DNA of 64,000 nt from positions 22,212,272 to 22,276,271 of the forward strand of contig CM035444.1 in the NCBI GenBank assembly GCA_020310875.1. Direction: 5' to 3'. This DNA is from Ceratopteris richardii. Its lineage: Eukaryota; Streptophyta; Polypodiopsida; Polypodiales; Pteridaceae. The notes beneath the pieces were generated by a model. It searched no databases. It was not told the origin of the DNA and saw only the letters and a program-made list of their open reading frames with translations. How positions within the stretch are numbered: the stretch's first letter is position 1; the number at the start of each line of letters is the position of its first letter. Below are positions 28,123 to 37,169 of the stretch, piece by piece. The position numbers were made by a program, and so were the translations under genes.

Positions 28123-28524
28123 TCAACTATGATTGACCCATACCTGAAGAAGTCCACTTCTTAGGTTTAAGTTGACTGCTTGGTCATAGATCCAGTCTTG
28201 ACCCAAGACAAGAGGTTCAGTGAGATCCTCATCTTGACACACTAGTACTTTAACTGTCATTGCCTCGTCATGAATACAGAGGGGAAGTTCCACCTCGCCC
28301 ATGCAAGGGGTTTCCACGCCTCCCAATCCTATGAGATATGCTTCCACAGGATTGACAGTTAATTGCAACTCTTGACAGTAAGACAATTTAACAGCACTAG
28401 TGGCTGCACCTGAGTCAATCAAGGCTCTTACAGTCCTTGCACTCTTTCCTTGTCCTATATCTAAGGTTATCAAAGGACGTCGATCGGTTATCTTATGTGA
28501 GCTAACACCTGAAACTTCACACAT
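28123..28524 (-). CDS. Gypsy-2 second retropepsin-like domain (133 aa)
   Basis: It contains ITLDIGQGKSARTVRALIDSGAATSAV (catalytic-type DSGA near residue 38), LIGLGGVETPCMGEVELPL (flap-like) and EPLVLGQDWIYDQAVNLNLR (LGxDW helix-like). It lies after the integrase in the sense direction, separate from the canonical protease at about 32890. The same domain stands in Gypsy-1 (7525-7700 and 7320-7520). By position and motifs it is a second aspartic protease or a protease-derived binding domain. Confidence 0.82.
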   Translation of the reverse strand: MCEVSGVSSHKITDRRPLITLDIGQGKSARTVRALIDSGAATSAVKLSYCQELQLTVNPVEAYLIGLGGVETPCMGEVELPLCIHDEAMTVKVLVCQDEDLTEPLVLGQDWIYDQAVNLNLRSGLLQVWVNHS

Positions 28525-28606
28525 AGGTCATATCTTTGATCTGCATATGCATCTTGCCTAGGGTGCTCCCTTCCTTGTCTTCTTAATTTCATTCTCCGGA
28601 TGCGCT

Positions 28607-31600
28607 CTAGGCTTCTGCTTGAGCTTCTTCTCGAATTCGCTTTTCTCCCTCCTTGCGTTTCTTAGCAGTGTTGAGTCGACTGAGCATTTCCTCCATGAGG
28701 GGTTCCTGATACAACTTGATTCTGCATCCGCTAATATAGTTTGGGAGAACATCACCTTCTAATGTGGCTAACTGCACAGCTCCACTTGTGGAGATCCTAT
28801 TAATGATCATGGGTCCGTAGCCTCTCTTTTCTAGCTTCCTCGCATGTTGTTTCAACGTGTATACTAGTACTAGGTCTCCTGCTTTCAAACCTTTATCCTT
28901 CACATGGGCATCAAAGTATGCCTTCTGTCTCTTCTTAGCTGCATATATTCCTGCAGCTGCTCTCAGTCTTGTTTCTCCTAATCGTTCAAGGTCAAAAAGT
29001 CTAGAGGAGAGTTCATGACCCGTCCACTCGTGCTCTTGTGCTACTTTCAATGTAGGTATCAAGAAGTCCAAGGGAAGCACCGCGTTTTGGCCAAATACCA
29101 TCTGAAAGGGGGTGGCTTGGAGTACCGTTTTGTAGGCGACTCGGTATGCCCAAACAGCATGGTGTAGCTGTTTGTCCCAATCAGAGCGTTTAGTGTTCAC
29201 TAATTTCGTCAGTACATTGCATAAGATCTTATTAGTGCTCTCAGCTTGTCCATTAGCTTGAGGGTGATAGGGGGCATACTTCTTGTGTATTACCAAGAAT
29301 TCTTGGAGTAGATTCTCAATCACTTCGTTCACGAAGTGAGTGCCTCTATCACTTACAAGCTCGATAGGTAGCCCGTATCTAGTGAATACATTTTCAAACA
29401 AGAACTTAGCAGTTGTTTGTGCATCGTTCTTCGTTGTGGCTTTTACCTCTACCCACTTAGTTAGATAGTCTGTTGCAACAATGATATATTCTGCATGGGA
29501 ACCCTTAGCTGGGGGATTAATAGGACATACGAAGTCTATTCCCCACTTAGAGAACGCACGTCCACCCATCATAGGTTTCAGTGGCATCTCATCTTTACGT
29601 ATGGGATACTGAGTGCGCTGACAGACGTCACACCGTTTCACATAGGTATGTGCATCCATGTGAAGGGTAGGCCACCAGAAGCCCGCAAATAGTATTGCCT
29701 TGATCACCCGATCTGGTCCAAAGTGTCCTCCTGCTACACCTTGATGAGCAGTTTCCAAGATCTTAAGATATTCACTTTCATGGACACATAGCCTCAGGTA
29801 ACCGTCTTTACCACGCTTGTATAGATTATCACCAATGAGTGAGTAATCTAGGGCTTCTTGTTCTAAACTCCTTTTCCTAGCCAGAGTCATGTCTGACGGG
29901 AATGTTTTCGTCCGCAGGAAGGATACTAGTGGTTCACTCCAATCTGGAACTATGGACACTTGATAAAGAGTGGCGTGTTCCACAGGTGGTTTAGTGCAGC
30001 AGATTGGGCATTCCTTGCACAACTTTTGGACATCAGCTTCCATAGTTGGCCAATGCACTCCGAATCTCCTTAGTGTTTGTAGGGTTCGTTGCTTTGAATA
30101 GTGTTGCTCTAATGCACCTACATGTGCTAAATGCAACCATTTATTGTACTCGTCCTCTTCCACACAACAGGCCAAAATCCCTTGATCTGTGTGCTTGTAC
30201 ATACTTCCTGCCATGATGTGGTACTTTTGGGCTTTTACAACCTCTCTATTCCGTGTGTTTACCACTGGATGATTAGGCCCGTATGTCAATACTGGCACCA
30301 ATGGCTTAGCCCACTGCGGCACCACTTCCAAATTAAACAGGTAAGCATCAAGAAGGTCATCTGACACTCCTTGTGGGGCTTCTCCCGATGTGAGCCTAGA
30401 GAGGTGATCTACTCTCAAATGAGTCCTCCCTTTCCTTACCACAACCTCAAAATCATATTCCATTAGCAAGAGAAACCATCTCACTAATCTTCCTATATTG
30501 CATGGCTTGTTTACGAGGTATAGCAATGCCTGATGATCAGTAAAAAATTTAAACTTATTTGCAAGCAAATAGTGTCTAAATTTCTTAACTGCATATACCA
30601 TGCCTAAGCCTTCTCTCTGTGTAGTGGTGTAATTCCGTTTAGCCGCATTCAATTGTCTACTGGCATAGGCAATTGGAAGATCCATGTTACCTTCACCAGT
30701 AGGTTGTGCAAGCACACATCCAATAGCGTAATTGGATGCATCCACGTGAACATGGAATGGCTTATTCCAATCTGGTGTGGTTAAGATTGGTGCTGAACAT
30801 AATCTTCGTTTAAGCTCCTGGAAGGAATTCTCACATTCCTCCGTCCACTCAAAGTTAGTCAGAAGTCCGTACATGGGCTTTGCAATGACAGCATACATGT
30901 GAATGAATCTTCGGTAATAACCACAATGCCCCATGAAAGCTTGTACTTCCTTGACATTCTTTGGCCTAGGTAGCTCTGCTATAGCTCTCACTTTCTCTTC
31001 GTCAGTAGATATGCCATTCTTTGACACTATGTGCCCTAGAATCTTGCCTTGCCTGACCATGAAAACACATTTTTCTGGGTTTAGGCAGACTTGATATTCT
31101 CTACATTTGTCAAAGATTTGTCTGAGTTCAGGAATATGGGTTTGTCTAATGTTGGAATGAGCACAAAGATCATCAACATAGACCTCTAAATTCTTCCTCA
31201 GGAACTCCTTAAACACATGGCACATTAGTCTCTGGAAGGTGGCTGGTGCGTTGGTAAGCCCAAAGGGCATTACTCTAAAAGCAAAAATGCCCCACTCTGT
31301 GGCAAAAGCCGTTTTATGCTGATCCTCTGGAGCTATGGCTACTTGATTGTAACCCGAAAATCCATCAAGGAAGCTGTACACTTCCTTGCCTGCCACTCTT
31401 TCTAAGAGATGTTCTGTGATGGGAAGTGGATAGTTATCTCGAATTGTGGCTGCATTGACCTTCTTCAAGTTAATGCATACGCGCAGCTTTCCATTTTTCT
31501 TGGGCACCACTACGATGGGGGATACCCACTCAGTGTGCTCAATTTCATAGATAAATCCAGCTTCAACCAGTCTATCTATCTCTTCTTTGATCTTAGCAGC

Positions 31601-31744
31601 GTAATTATTGTTATATGTATAGGGCTTTTGCTTAGAGGGTTTGGCATCTGAAGTCATGGGGATGGTGTGTGAGCATATGTCAGGGTCAACACCTTTCAAA
31701 TCCTTGTAACTCCAAGCGAATACATCTTTGTATTCTCTTAGCAA
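28607..31744 (-). CDS. Gypsy-2 RT, RNase H and integrase (1045 aa)
   Basis: Reverse transcriptase (DLKGVDPDICSHTIP, FLDGFSGYNQVAIAPED, YVDDL near 31175), RNase H (HVHVDAS, FTDHQAL), two HHCC zinc modules (near 30130-29985 and 29765-29615), integrase core (WGIDFVCP, VSDRGTHF, GQAESTNK) and GYGP motif near 28810. Protein identity to Gypsy-1 is very high across RT and integrase, although many codons differ silently, so both lineages were active while diverging. Confidence 0.92.
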   Translation of the reverse strand: MLREYKDVFAWSYKDLKGVDPDICSHTIPMTSDAKPSKQKPYTYNNNYAAKIKEEIDRLVEAGFIYEIEHTEWVSPIVVVPKKNGKLRVCINLKKVNAATIRDNYPLPITEHLLERVAGKEVYSFLDGFSGYNQVAIAPEDQHKTAFATEWGIFAFRVMPFGLTNAPATFQRLMCHVFKEFLRKNLEVYVDDLCAHSNIRQTHIPELRQIFDKCREYQVCLNPEKCVFMVRQGKILGHIVSKNGISTDEEKVRAIAELPRPKNVKEVQAFMGHCGYYRRFIHMYAVIAKPMYGLLTNFEWTEECENSFQELKRRLCSAPILTTPDWNKPFHVHVDASNYAIGCVLAQPTGEGNMDLPIAYASRQLNAAKRNYTTTQREGLGMVYAVKKFRHYLLANKFKFFTDHQALLYLVNKPCNIGRLVRWFLLLMEYDFEVVVRKGRTHLRVDHLSRLTSGEAPQGVSDDLLDAYLFNLEVVPQWAKPLVPVLTYGPNHPVVNTRNREVVKAQKYHIMAGSMYKHTDQGILACCVEEDEYNKWLHLAHVGALEQHYSKQRTLQTLRRFGVHWPTMEADVQKLCKECPICCTKPPVEHATLYQVSIVPDWSEPLVSFLRTKTFPSDMTLARKRSLEQEALDYSLIGDNLYKRGKDGYLRLCVHESEYLKILETAHQGVAGGHFGPDRVIKAILFAGFWWPTLHMDAHTYVKRCDVCQRTQYPIRKDEMPLKPMMGGRAFSKWGIDFVCPINPPAKGSHAEYIIVATDYLTKWVEVKATTKNDAQTTAKFLFENVFTRYGLPIELVSDRGTHFVNEVIENLLQEFLVIHKKYAPYHPQANGQAESTNKILCNVLTKLVNTKRSDWDKQLHHAVWAYRVAYKTVLQATPFQMVFGQNAVLPLDFLIPTLKVAQEHEWTGHELSSRLFDLERLGETRLRAAAGIYAAKKRQKAYFDAHVKDKGLKAGDLVLVYTLKQHARKLEKRGYGPMIINRISTSGAVQLATLEGDVLPNYISGCRIKLYQEPLMEEMLSRLNTAKKRKEGEKRIREEAQAEA

Positions 31745-31789
31745 GGTAATTAAAGCATGCTCTTTTTCTTCTGTTAGGTCATGGCCTAT

Positions 31790-33199
31790 TTACGTGCATC
31801 TCTCCTCTCCTTCTTCTAGGGCCACTACTATTTTCTTGGTGGTTTCTTTGTTATCATAGGCCTCTCCTGATTGTGCCTCTCGTTTAGGCATTCTTATCAT
31901 GACTCTCCTGTCATCTATCTCATACTTCTTAAAATTTTCCGGGACCTCAAACAAAGATTCTTCCTCTTCTGGTGAGATTTCTCTCTTCTTCCGTTTCTTT
32001 CCTTCTTCCTTCGGGGTCACATGTGTTGCTAATCTTACATCGTTTGTAAGCTCTCCATGTCTCTGGGGTTGAAATTCTACTTCATGGAAATATTCTTCAT
32101 CTGATGCAAATGGTGGGTCCATAATGATTGACTCGAGATCGGAGTCACTTGCCTCCTCAATTGCATCAGGGCTAGGTTCGCATTCTTCTAGAACTGCCTC
32201 TCCCATGATTGGCTCTATGGAGAAGACTGAAATGTCATAGCCATCCTCATCACAGTGGGGTGTCCATTGTTCTTCGTTGATGGCTACGTCCATTGTTGCT
32301 AAAATTTCTGCCCAACCGTGAGGTTCAAATTCTTCGTCTGGAAAAACTACAGGTGCATAGGCTGGGTCTTGAATTGATCCATGGTTTTCTTTCGCACCTA
32401 TCTCTCTGGCTTTTTCTCTCTTCTCTTCGTCTACTGCTACCTTGCACATCCATAAGTGGGTGTCTTCATGCATCCATGAGAATCCTGATCCTATGGAATG
32501 CACCGATTCCGTATCATCTTTGGCTCTATGGATGGGATTCCATTGGATAGGAGGTACATCTCTATGAGAGTAATCTTTAAGATTGACTTTGGTCGTAATA
32601 CCCAAGTGCTGTAGGTACAAAGAATTGGTTCCCCAGTCCTGTACCACTTGCAACTGTCGCATGAATGGTCTTCCCAAAATCATCTCATAGGCATGATTTT
32701 TGCTGAAGTCACATATGGCAAATGTATGCTCAAACTCGACACCACAAGTGGTGAGAGTTATTCCTTCTAGTAATACTAAGGGTCTCTCAATATGACCATC
32801 GGCCATCTGCAATTTCATTCTCGTTGGCCTGAGTGCTGGCTTGCCCCAACGCTTCCAGAGGGAAGTGGTAGCAATTGCAACTCCTGCACCTGAGTCCAAA
32901 ATTGCCTTGGTGGTGTACTCCTGGTAGGTAATGGGAAGATAGGTGTTCCCTTCTTCACCTTCACACATGTCTCCTATCTTATCCAAGGGTATCTCTGGCA
33001 CTGTTCTCTGGGATCCTACCTGGGAACGAGGTTTTGCTATCTCAGGTACTTGTTTGGCTACATGTTTCCATACTTCAGGTCTAACCTTGAGTAGCTCTTC
33101 TAACTTGAGATTACACTGCACTTTGGTGTTCTTCACTACCTCTGTGTTCCTAGGTATGACTGAATCTTCGTTCCTTACCATGACTGTAGGTGCTCTCAT
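31790..33199 (-). CDS. Gypsy-2 canonical protease and linker to RT (469 aa)
   Basis: Retropepsin with AILDSGAGVAIATTSLW (near 32890-32905), LQMADGHIERPL and MILGRPFMRQLQVVQDWG. The rest is an acidic linker with WTPHCDEDGYDISVF and EEEESLFEVPENFKKYEIDDR, also present in Gypsy-1. In the family this enzyme cuts the gag-pol precursor. Confidence 0.88.
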   Translation of the reverse strand: MRAPTVMVRNEDSVIPRNTEVVKNTKVQCNLKLEELLKVRPEVWKHVAKQVPEIAKPRSQVGSQRTVPEIPLDKIGDMCEGEEGNTYLPITYQEYTTKAILDSGAGVAIATTSLWKRWGKPALRPTRMKLQMADGHIERPLVLLEGITLTTCGVEFEHTFAICDFSKNHAYEMILGRPFMRQLQVVQDWGTNSLYLQHLGITTKVNLKDYSHRDVPPIQWNPIHRAKDDTESVHSIGSGFSWMHEDTHLWMCKVAVDEEKREKAREIGAKENHGSIQDPAYAPVVFPDEEFEPHGWAEILATMDVAINEEQWTPHCDEDGYDISVFSIEPIMGEAVLEECEPSPDAIEEASDSDLESIIMDPPFASDEEYFHEVEFQPQRHGELTNDVRLATHVTPKEEGKKRKKREISPEEEESLFEVPENFKKYEIDDRRVMIRMPKREAQSGEAYDNKETTKKIVVALEEGEERCT

Positions 33200-33322
33200 A
33201 CAGGTGGACCTTGCTTCCCATGGGCCTGTGAAATGGGGTAGTTCTTGTAAAGAATTGGACTTGAAGTCTAATCTTTCTTGAGATTGGATACTCTCCTGCT
33301 CCTCATAAATGGATGGAATGTC

Positions 33323-35809
33323 TTATGGGAATTGGTCGTGTGCATCATCCACAAGTTCAATAGGAGGAGGGACTTCACTCTCTTTAGCCCATTTGTCTTC
33401 TTGAATCTCTCGTAGGAATTCTGGTGTAAATCGATTCATAGAAGATGATGTGTCTGGCTCCGTAGAGTTAGGCACATAGGCTTCAGGCACATAGGCTTCT
33501 TGGGCAGGAATGCTTACTCTTTCACTTGCCTTGCCCTTGTGTTGAAAGGCAGGTTCCTTTTGTGATTGTGCCATTAGATTCTCTATTCTTTCTAGGGAGA
33601 GGGGGTTGTCTGGTTCAGTGGAATTGGCCACATAAACTTTTGATGGGGGATGGGTCATGTTTTTGCTTGCTTTCTCCCTTTCTTGATTTTTTTCTTCCTT
33701 GGCAGATCTTGCAACTATGCCCTCTAACTTCTCTAGAAGTCCATCCAAGTGTAATTGCGTCTTGGCTGAGCCCGAGTAATTGAAAAGGCGACTGGCTTCA
33801 AACATAGTCTGAGCCAATGCGACCATCTTCGCGCAAAGCTTGGTTCTTTCTATCTCTAGGTCAGCTCTAGGGTAACACTTGTCATGATCCGTGACATTTG
33901 GCCCTTCTTGGATTCTGGCCTGATATGCTTTAAGCATCATGTCTATATCTTCAGGAGTGGGATCAGCTAATACTGATCCTACTCTAGGGGGTGGTGGAAT
34001 CATATGAGGTGGGTTGGAAGGTGGCGGTTCGGATGGCGATGGGAATGGTGGTGGTGGGATAGTGTGAGAGGGAGGTTGAGATGTGAGTTTTGTTATCCTG
34101 GCTTTGGTTTCTCTTATGCTTTCCTCAAGTTCACTCATCTTTTTAGCCCATTGTCTTTTCATTCTTTCCCGACTATCTTTCCACGCTCTAGTCCTTTTCT
34201 TTGTTATGCTCTCGGTTTCACTAGCCTCTGGGTTCTTCTCCTGGTTTACTCCTTGGTTCTGCTGCAATGCCTGAGCTCTAGTCACTACCTGTACTGGTGC
34301 GGTGGGCGTCACACTTCCTGTGGAGTCTACCACCAACCCAATAACATTAATAGGGGTGATTTTTGGCATATTATTAGGATTCTTAGGGCAATCTCGTAAG
34401 AAATGCTCCTTTCCACATTCTTGGCAAAAGCCTTGGATCGTCACTGACTGGGGTTGTGTAGGTGGAGGTAAGGGACAATCACGAATGAGGTGATCTCCTT
34501 GGCATCTGTAGCACGGTCCTCTAGGGAATGGGGGTCTTACCTGCCTAGGTTGAGGTCTAGGATTTGGGTTTGCGTACATGACGTTTGTGTAATCTGACTC
34601 CCAACTAGGTTCATTTGGCTCTTCACTATAGTAGGACTCACCATGCTCAGGAGATTGCATGTAGTAAGCATGGGTACTATCGACATGTGTAGAATCAAAG
34701 CTATGGTCACTGGGGTCACTTTCAGAAAGCAGTGGTGTTACAGGGACAATAGCTCTATTCAGGTTCTCTTCTACAACTGCATATTTTACTGGGATCGCAT
34801 TAGCTGGGGCAGGGGGTTGTTGAGCTAACACAGGCTGAGGTCTTTGTTGGTTTTGGTAGGGTTGCTGATACGGTTGTTGTGGCCTGCCATATGGTTGTGG
34901 AGGGTATGGGTTCTGGTACCTTCCTTGCTGAGGGTATGGTTGAGGGTAGGGTTGCCTAACTGCCTGCTTGTTGTATGGGCAATCTTGTGCGGTGTGATTG
35001 GTGTATCTCCGTTCTATGGTGCAGTACTGGCTACTAGGATTTACTTGGGGCTGAGCCATAATGGGGTAGACATTCGCCATGTGGTCACCACCACAAGTAT
35101 AGCACCTTTTCACAAGGGTAAACCTTGGGATTTGTTTGCTAGTTACACCTAATTTCTGAGCTACTTTCTCTGCAAGTTCCTCGATTGATGTGGATTGCGT
35201 GGAAGAGAGGCTAGAGGCACTATCCGAATCTTTGTATATCTTAGCAAGCTCTAACTCCTCCCCTAGGTTATCCTCAATGTCAATACACATGCGTACACAC
35301 TCTTCTATGGTCCTGGGGTCTTTCAAGTACACATATGATCTTAATTTGGTACTTAGCAATCCATCCAAGAATAAGGCCACTTGCTTAGCTGGTGTAGGTA
35401 GCTCCGAAACAGGGCATCTTTCTAAGTATTGCCTAAATCTTCTTCCTGCAAGTCTCACGGTTTCTTGAGGGGTTTGCTTGAAGCTGTGAATCAGCGAGGA
35501 GGTATTATGCCTTATGCCACTCTTAGAGAATTCAATAATGAAAGCCTCTAGGAGTTGGTCTATGCTCCTGAACTGCCTCTCATTTAGTGGCTGAAACCAT
35601 GTCAGGGCAGTGTTCCTAAGGGTCAGACCAAAGGCATTGTACTGCGTGAATAGATCCTCCACTTGTTCAGCTCTCAAGACTTGCCTAAACTCAGCCACGT
35701 GATCGTATGGATCTCCCGTGCCATCGAAATAGTCCTTCATGGACTTAACTAGCTGAGTTGGTCTCAAAGTCCTTGCGTGCTCTCTAGGCAAGGGGTAGAG
35801 GGAACTCAT
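33323..35809 (-). CDS. Gypsy-2 gag (828 aa) with several zinc knuckles
   Basis: It starts in the Retrotrans_gag domain (FDGTGDPYDHVAEFRQVL, TWFQPL, GRRFRQYLERCP). Three knuckle-like segments follow (CYTCGGDHMANV near residue 235, CYRCQGDHLIRDC, CQECGKEHFLRDC), all with three residues between the second Cys and His. A QPY/P-rich stretch lies near 285-335 and a basic coil near 535-575 (KRTRAWKDSRERMKRQW). It would form the particle core. Confidence 0.87.
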   Translation of the reverse strand: MSSLYPLPREHARTLRPTQLVKSMKDYFDGTGDPYDHVAEFRQVLRAEQVEDLFTQYNAFGLTLRNTALTWFQPLNERQFRSIDQLLEAFIIEFSKSGIRHNTSSLIHSFKQTPQETVRLAGRRFRQYLERCPVSELPTPAKQVALFLDGLLSTKLRSYVYLKDPRTIEECVRMCIDIEDNLGEELELAKIYKDSDSASSLSSTQSTSIEELAEKVAQKLGVTSKQIPRFTLVKRCYTCGGDHMANVYPIMAQPQVNPSSQYCTIERRYTNHTAQDCPYNKQAVRQPYPQPYPQQGRYQNPYPPQPYGRPQQPYQQPYQNQQRPQPVLAQQPPAPANAIPVKYAVVEENLNRAIVPVTPLLSESDPSDHSFDSTHVDSTHAYYMQSPEHGESYYSEEPNEPSWESDYTNVMYANPNPRPQPRQVRPPFPRGPCYRCQGDHLIRDCPLPPPTQPQSVTIQGFCQECGKEHFLRDCPKNPNNMPKITPINVIGLVVDSTGSVTPTAPVQVVTRAQALQQNQGVNQEKNPEASETESITKKRTRAWKDSRERMKRQWAKKMSELEESIRETKARITKLTSQPPSHTIPPPPFPSPSEPPPSNPPHMIPPPPRVGSVLADPTPEDIDMMLKAYQARIQEGPNVTDHDKCYPRADLEIERTKLCAKMVALAQTMFEASRLFNYSGSAKTQLHLDGLLEKLEGIVARSAKEEKNQEREKASKNMTHPPSKVYVANSTEPDNPLSLERIENLMAQSQKEPAFQHKGKASERVSIPAQEAYVPEAYVPNSTEPDTSSSMNRFTPEFLREIQEDKWAKESEVPPPIELVDDAHDQFP

Positions 35810-36776
35810 CCGTATTTCTTTGACTTCTGTGAGCTCTAAGTACCTCAGGTTCTACTCTATTTGTTTCCGTCCTCGTTCTTTCTCTGCCCACTGGGTTGGC
35901 AAAGCTTACTTCTGGTCTATCTCTACTTCTGTCTCTTTGCATTCCATGAGCTTGGGATGTTCCAGCTCCAGGGTGACCATAGGATACATTCGATCTTGGT
36001 TGGGGAAAAATGAATTCACCCTTCCAAGTGTAAGCATGCCTATCATTTTCTGTCACCACAAAGATCCTCTCCGAAGCATGATCTAAGTAGGTCACTCTGC
36101 CTGGGCTATCAGGATCCTTAAACTCATAGATCATGATTGTTCCTATATCCATTGGCCGATCAGATTTATACCTCCAAAAGGCCTCGTCAGTCTCTCGGTT
36201 CAGAAGCAGATCTATGCTCTTGTTGTCTTGGGGAACCCACTCAGGTGTGATAATCCTAGTGAGAACAGATTTGCCTCGGGGGGTTCTAGGTTCTACACCC
36301 ATGCTTCCTTGTTCCAAGTCACCTAAGTCCGCTTCTGAGATTACATTCCTAAATTCATCTGTCCTATCTGGGTGACTGGTGACTACGTATATGGTTCCTT
36401 CTTTGTCCAGGTATGCACCGTTTTCAAACTTGACAGCTGGGTGCTCTAGTCCTATGGATTGGTCAGGGTTTTTAATCTGTACCACAGACCTTCCTAGGCC
36501 GTCCTCATAGATGCTAGCACCTAATCGGTTGGTCCTCAGGTATTCCAACTGTGTTTTGTAAGGGCCTTCTACCCTGTGCAAGTATGGCACTCCCGAACTT
36601 CCTGTTGGTCTCTCCATGCCTTGAGACATCTCTGATTCACTGGTATCCGAGCTAGGGTAATGCGAGTGGTGACTCAACTGCTGGGCCCAAGACCTTGCAG
36701 TATGATTGACACTAGCCTCAGAAGACCTAAGGCTTTGTCTCTCTCTTACTAGGTGTCGTCCTGATCTAAGGTTCAT
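35784..36776 (-). CDS. Gypsy-2 N-terminal frame (MNLRSGR protein, 330 aa)
   Basis: A counterpart of Gypsy-1 14887-15723: MNLRSGRHLVRERQSLRSSEASVNHT, GPYKTQLEYLRTNRLGASIYEDG, PRGKSVLTRIITPEWVPQDNKSIDLLLN, MIYEFKDPDSPGRVTYLD. Most differences between the copies are conservative, so the protein was under selection. The domain is not recognised. Confidence 0.75.
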   Translation of the reverse strand: MNLRSGRHLVRERQSLRSSEASVNHTARSWAQQLSHHSHYPSSDTSESEMSQGMERPTGSSGVPYLHRVEGPYKTQLEYLRTNRLGASIYEDGLGRSVVQIKNPDQSIGLEHPAVKFENGAYLDKEGTIYVVTSHPDRTDEFRNVISEADLGDLEQGSMGVEPRTPRGKSVLTRIITPEWVPQDNKSIDLLLNRETDEAFWRYKSDRPMDIGTIMIYEFKDPDSPGRVTYLDHASERIFVVTENDRHAYTWKGEFIFPQPRSNVSYGHPGAGTSQAHGMQRDRSRDRPEVSFANPVGRERTRTETNRVEPEVLRAHRSQRNTDEFPLPLA

Positions 36777-37165
36777 ATGCCTAACTGATTAACCCAATTT
36801 TCCCCAGGTACAACCACGTTTTTGAGTCCTTTGGTATCGGTTACTTGGTTCTTTTTATGTTGATTAGCGTGTTTATACTCTTGTCTGATATCACGTCGTC
36901 AGGAATACTTGAGTTTACTTTCGCACTTTAGTTTGGTCGTTTCACGTTAGGTTCTTTTCCTTTAAGGGTGTCGTTCACACACACACACAGGTTATCTCTT
37001 GACTTGAACTTGGTTTCTTAGACAGTCTTTGATTTATCTCGTGCTTATCGTTGCCTGGAATTGCTTCTAACACTACCCGCACTTAGCCTAAACTAAGAAT
37101 TGACAGAGGGTGTTGCGGGTTTTCCAACCTTGAGTTCCTTTCCTTGTGTTGTTGCCCTGGTGTGC
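36777..37165 (-). other. Remnant of Gypsy-2 leader up to the junction with copia B
   Basis: Non-coding. The first 80 bases share short blocks with the Gypsy-1 leader (CCAATTTTCCC, CCTTTGGTAT, GGTT-CTTGGTTC). A CA microsatellite lies at 36967-36980. There is no AATCGCGATT array and no primer site. Near 37160-37170 the sequence becomes copia RT of element B. The exact joint could be a few bases either way. Confidence 0.6.
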
Positions 37166-37169
37166 AGTA

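Larger units (their letters stand above)
22562..37165 (-). mobile_element. Gypsy-2: Ty3/gypsy relative of Gypsy-1 with extra 3' frames, 5' end lost
   Basis: The 3' LTR is 22562-23242, followed by polypurine tract, hairpin, two extra frames (23308-27156), the W-V-P-K tail, second protease-like domain, pol, gag and the N-terminal frame (to 36776). About 390 bp of leader follow, then the sequence changes to copia B near 37165. No 5' LTR or tRNA-Asp site lies on that side. Proteins are close to Gypsy-1, but many codons differ at third positions. It has several breaks in gag-pol, while the 1042-codon extra frame is open. Confidence 0.92.
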
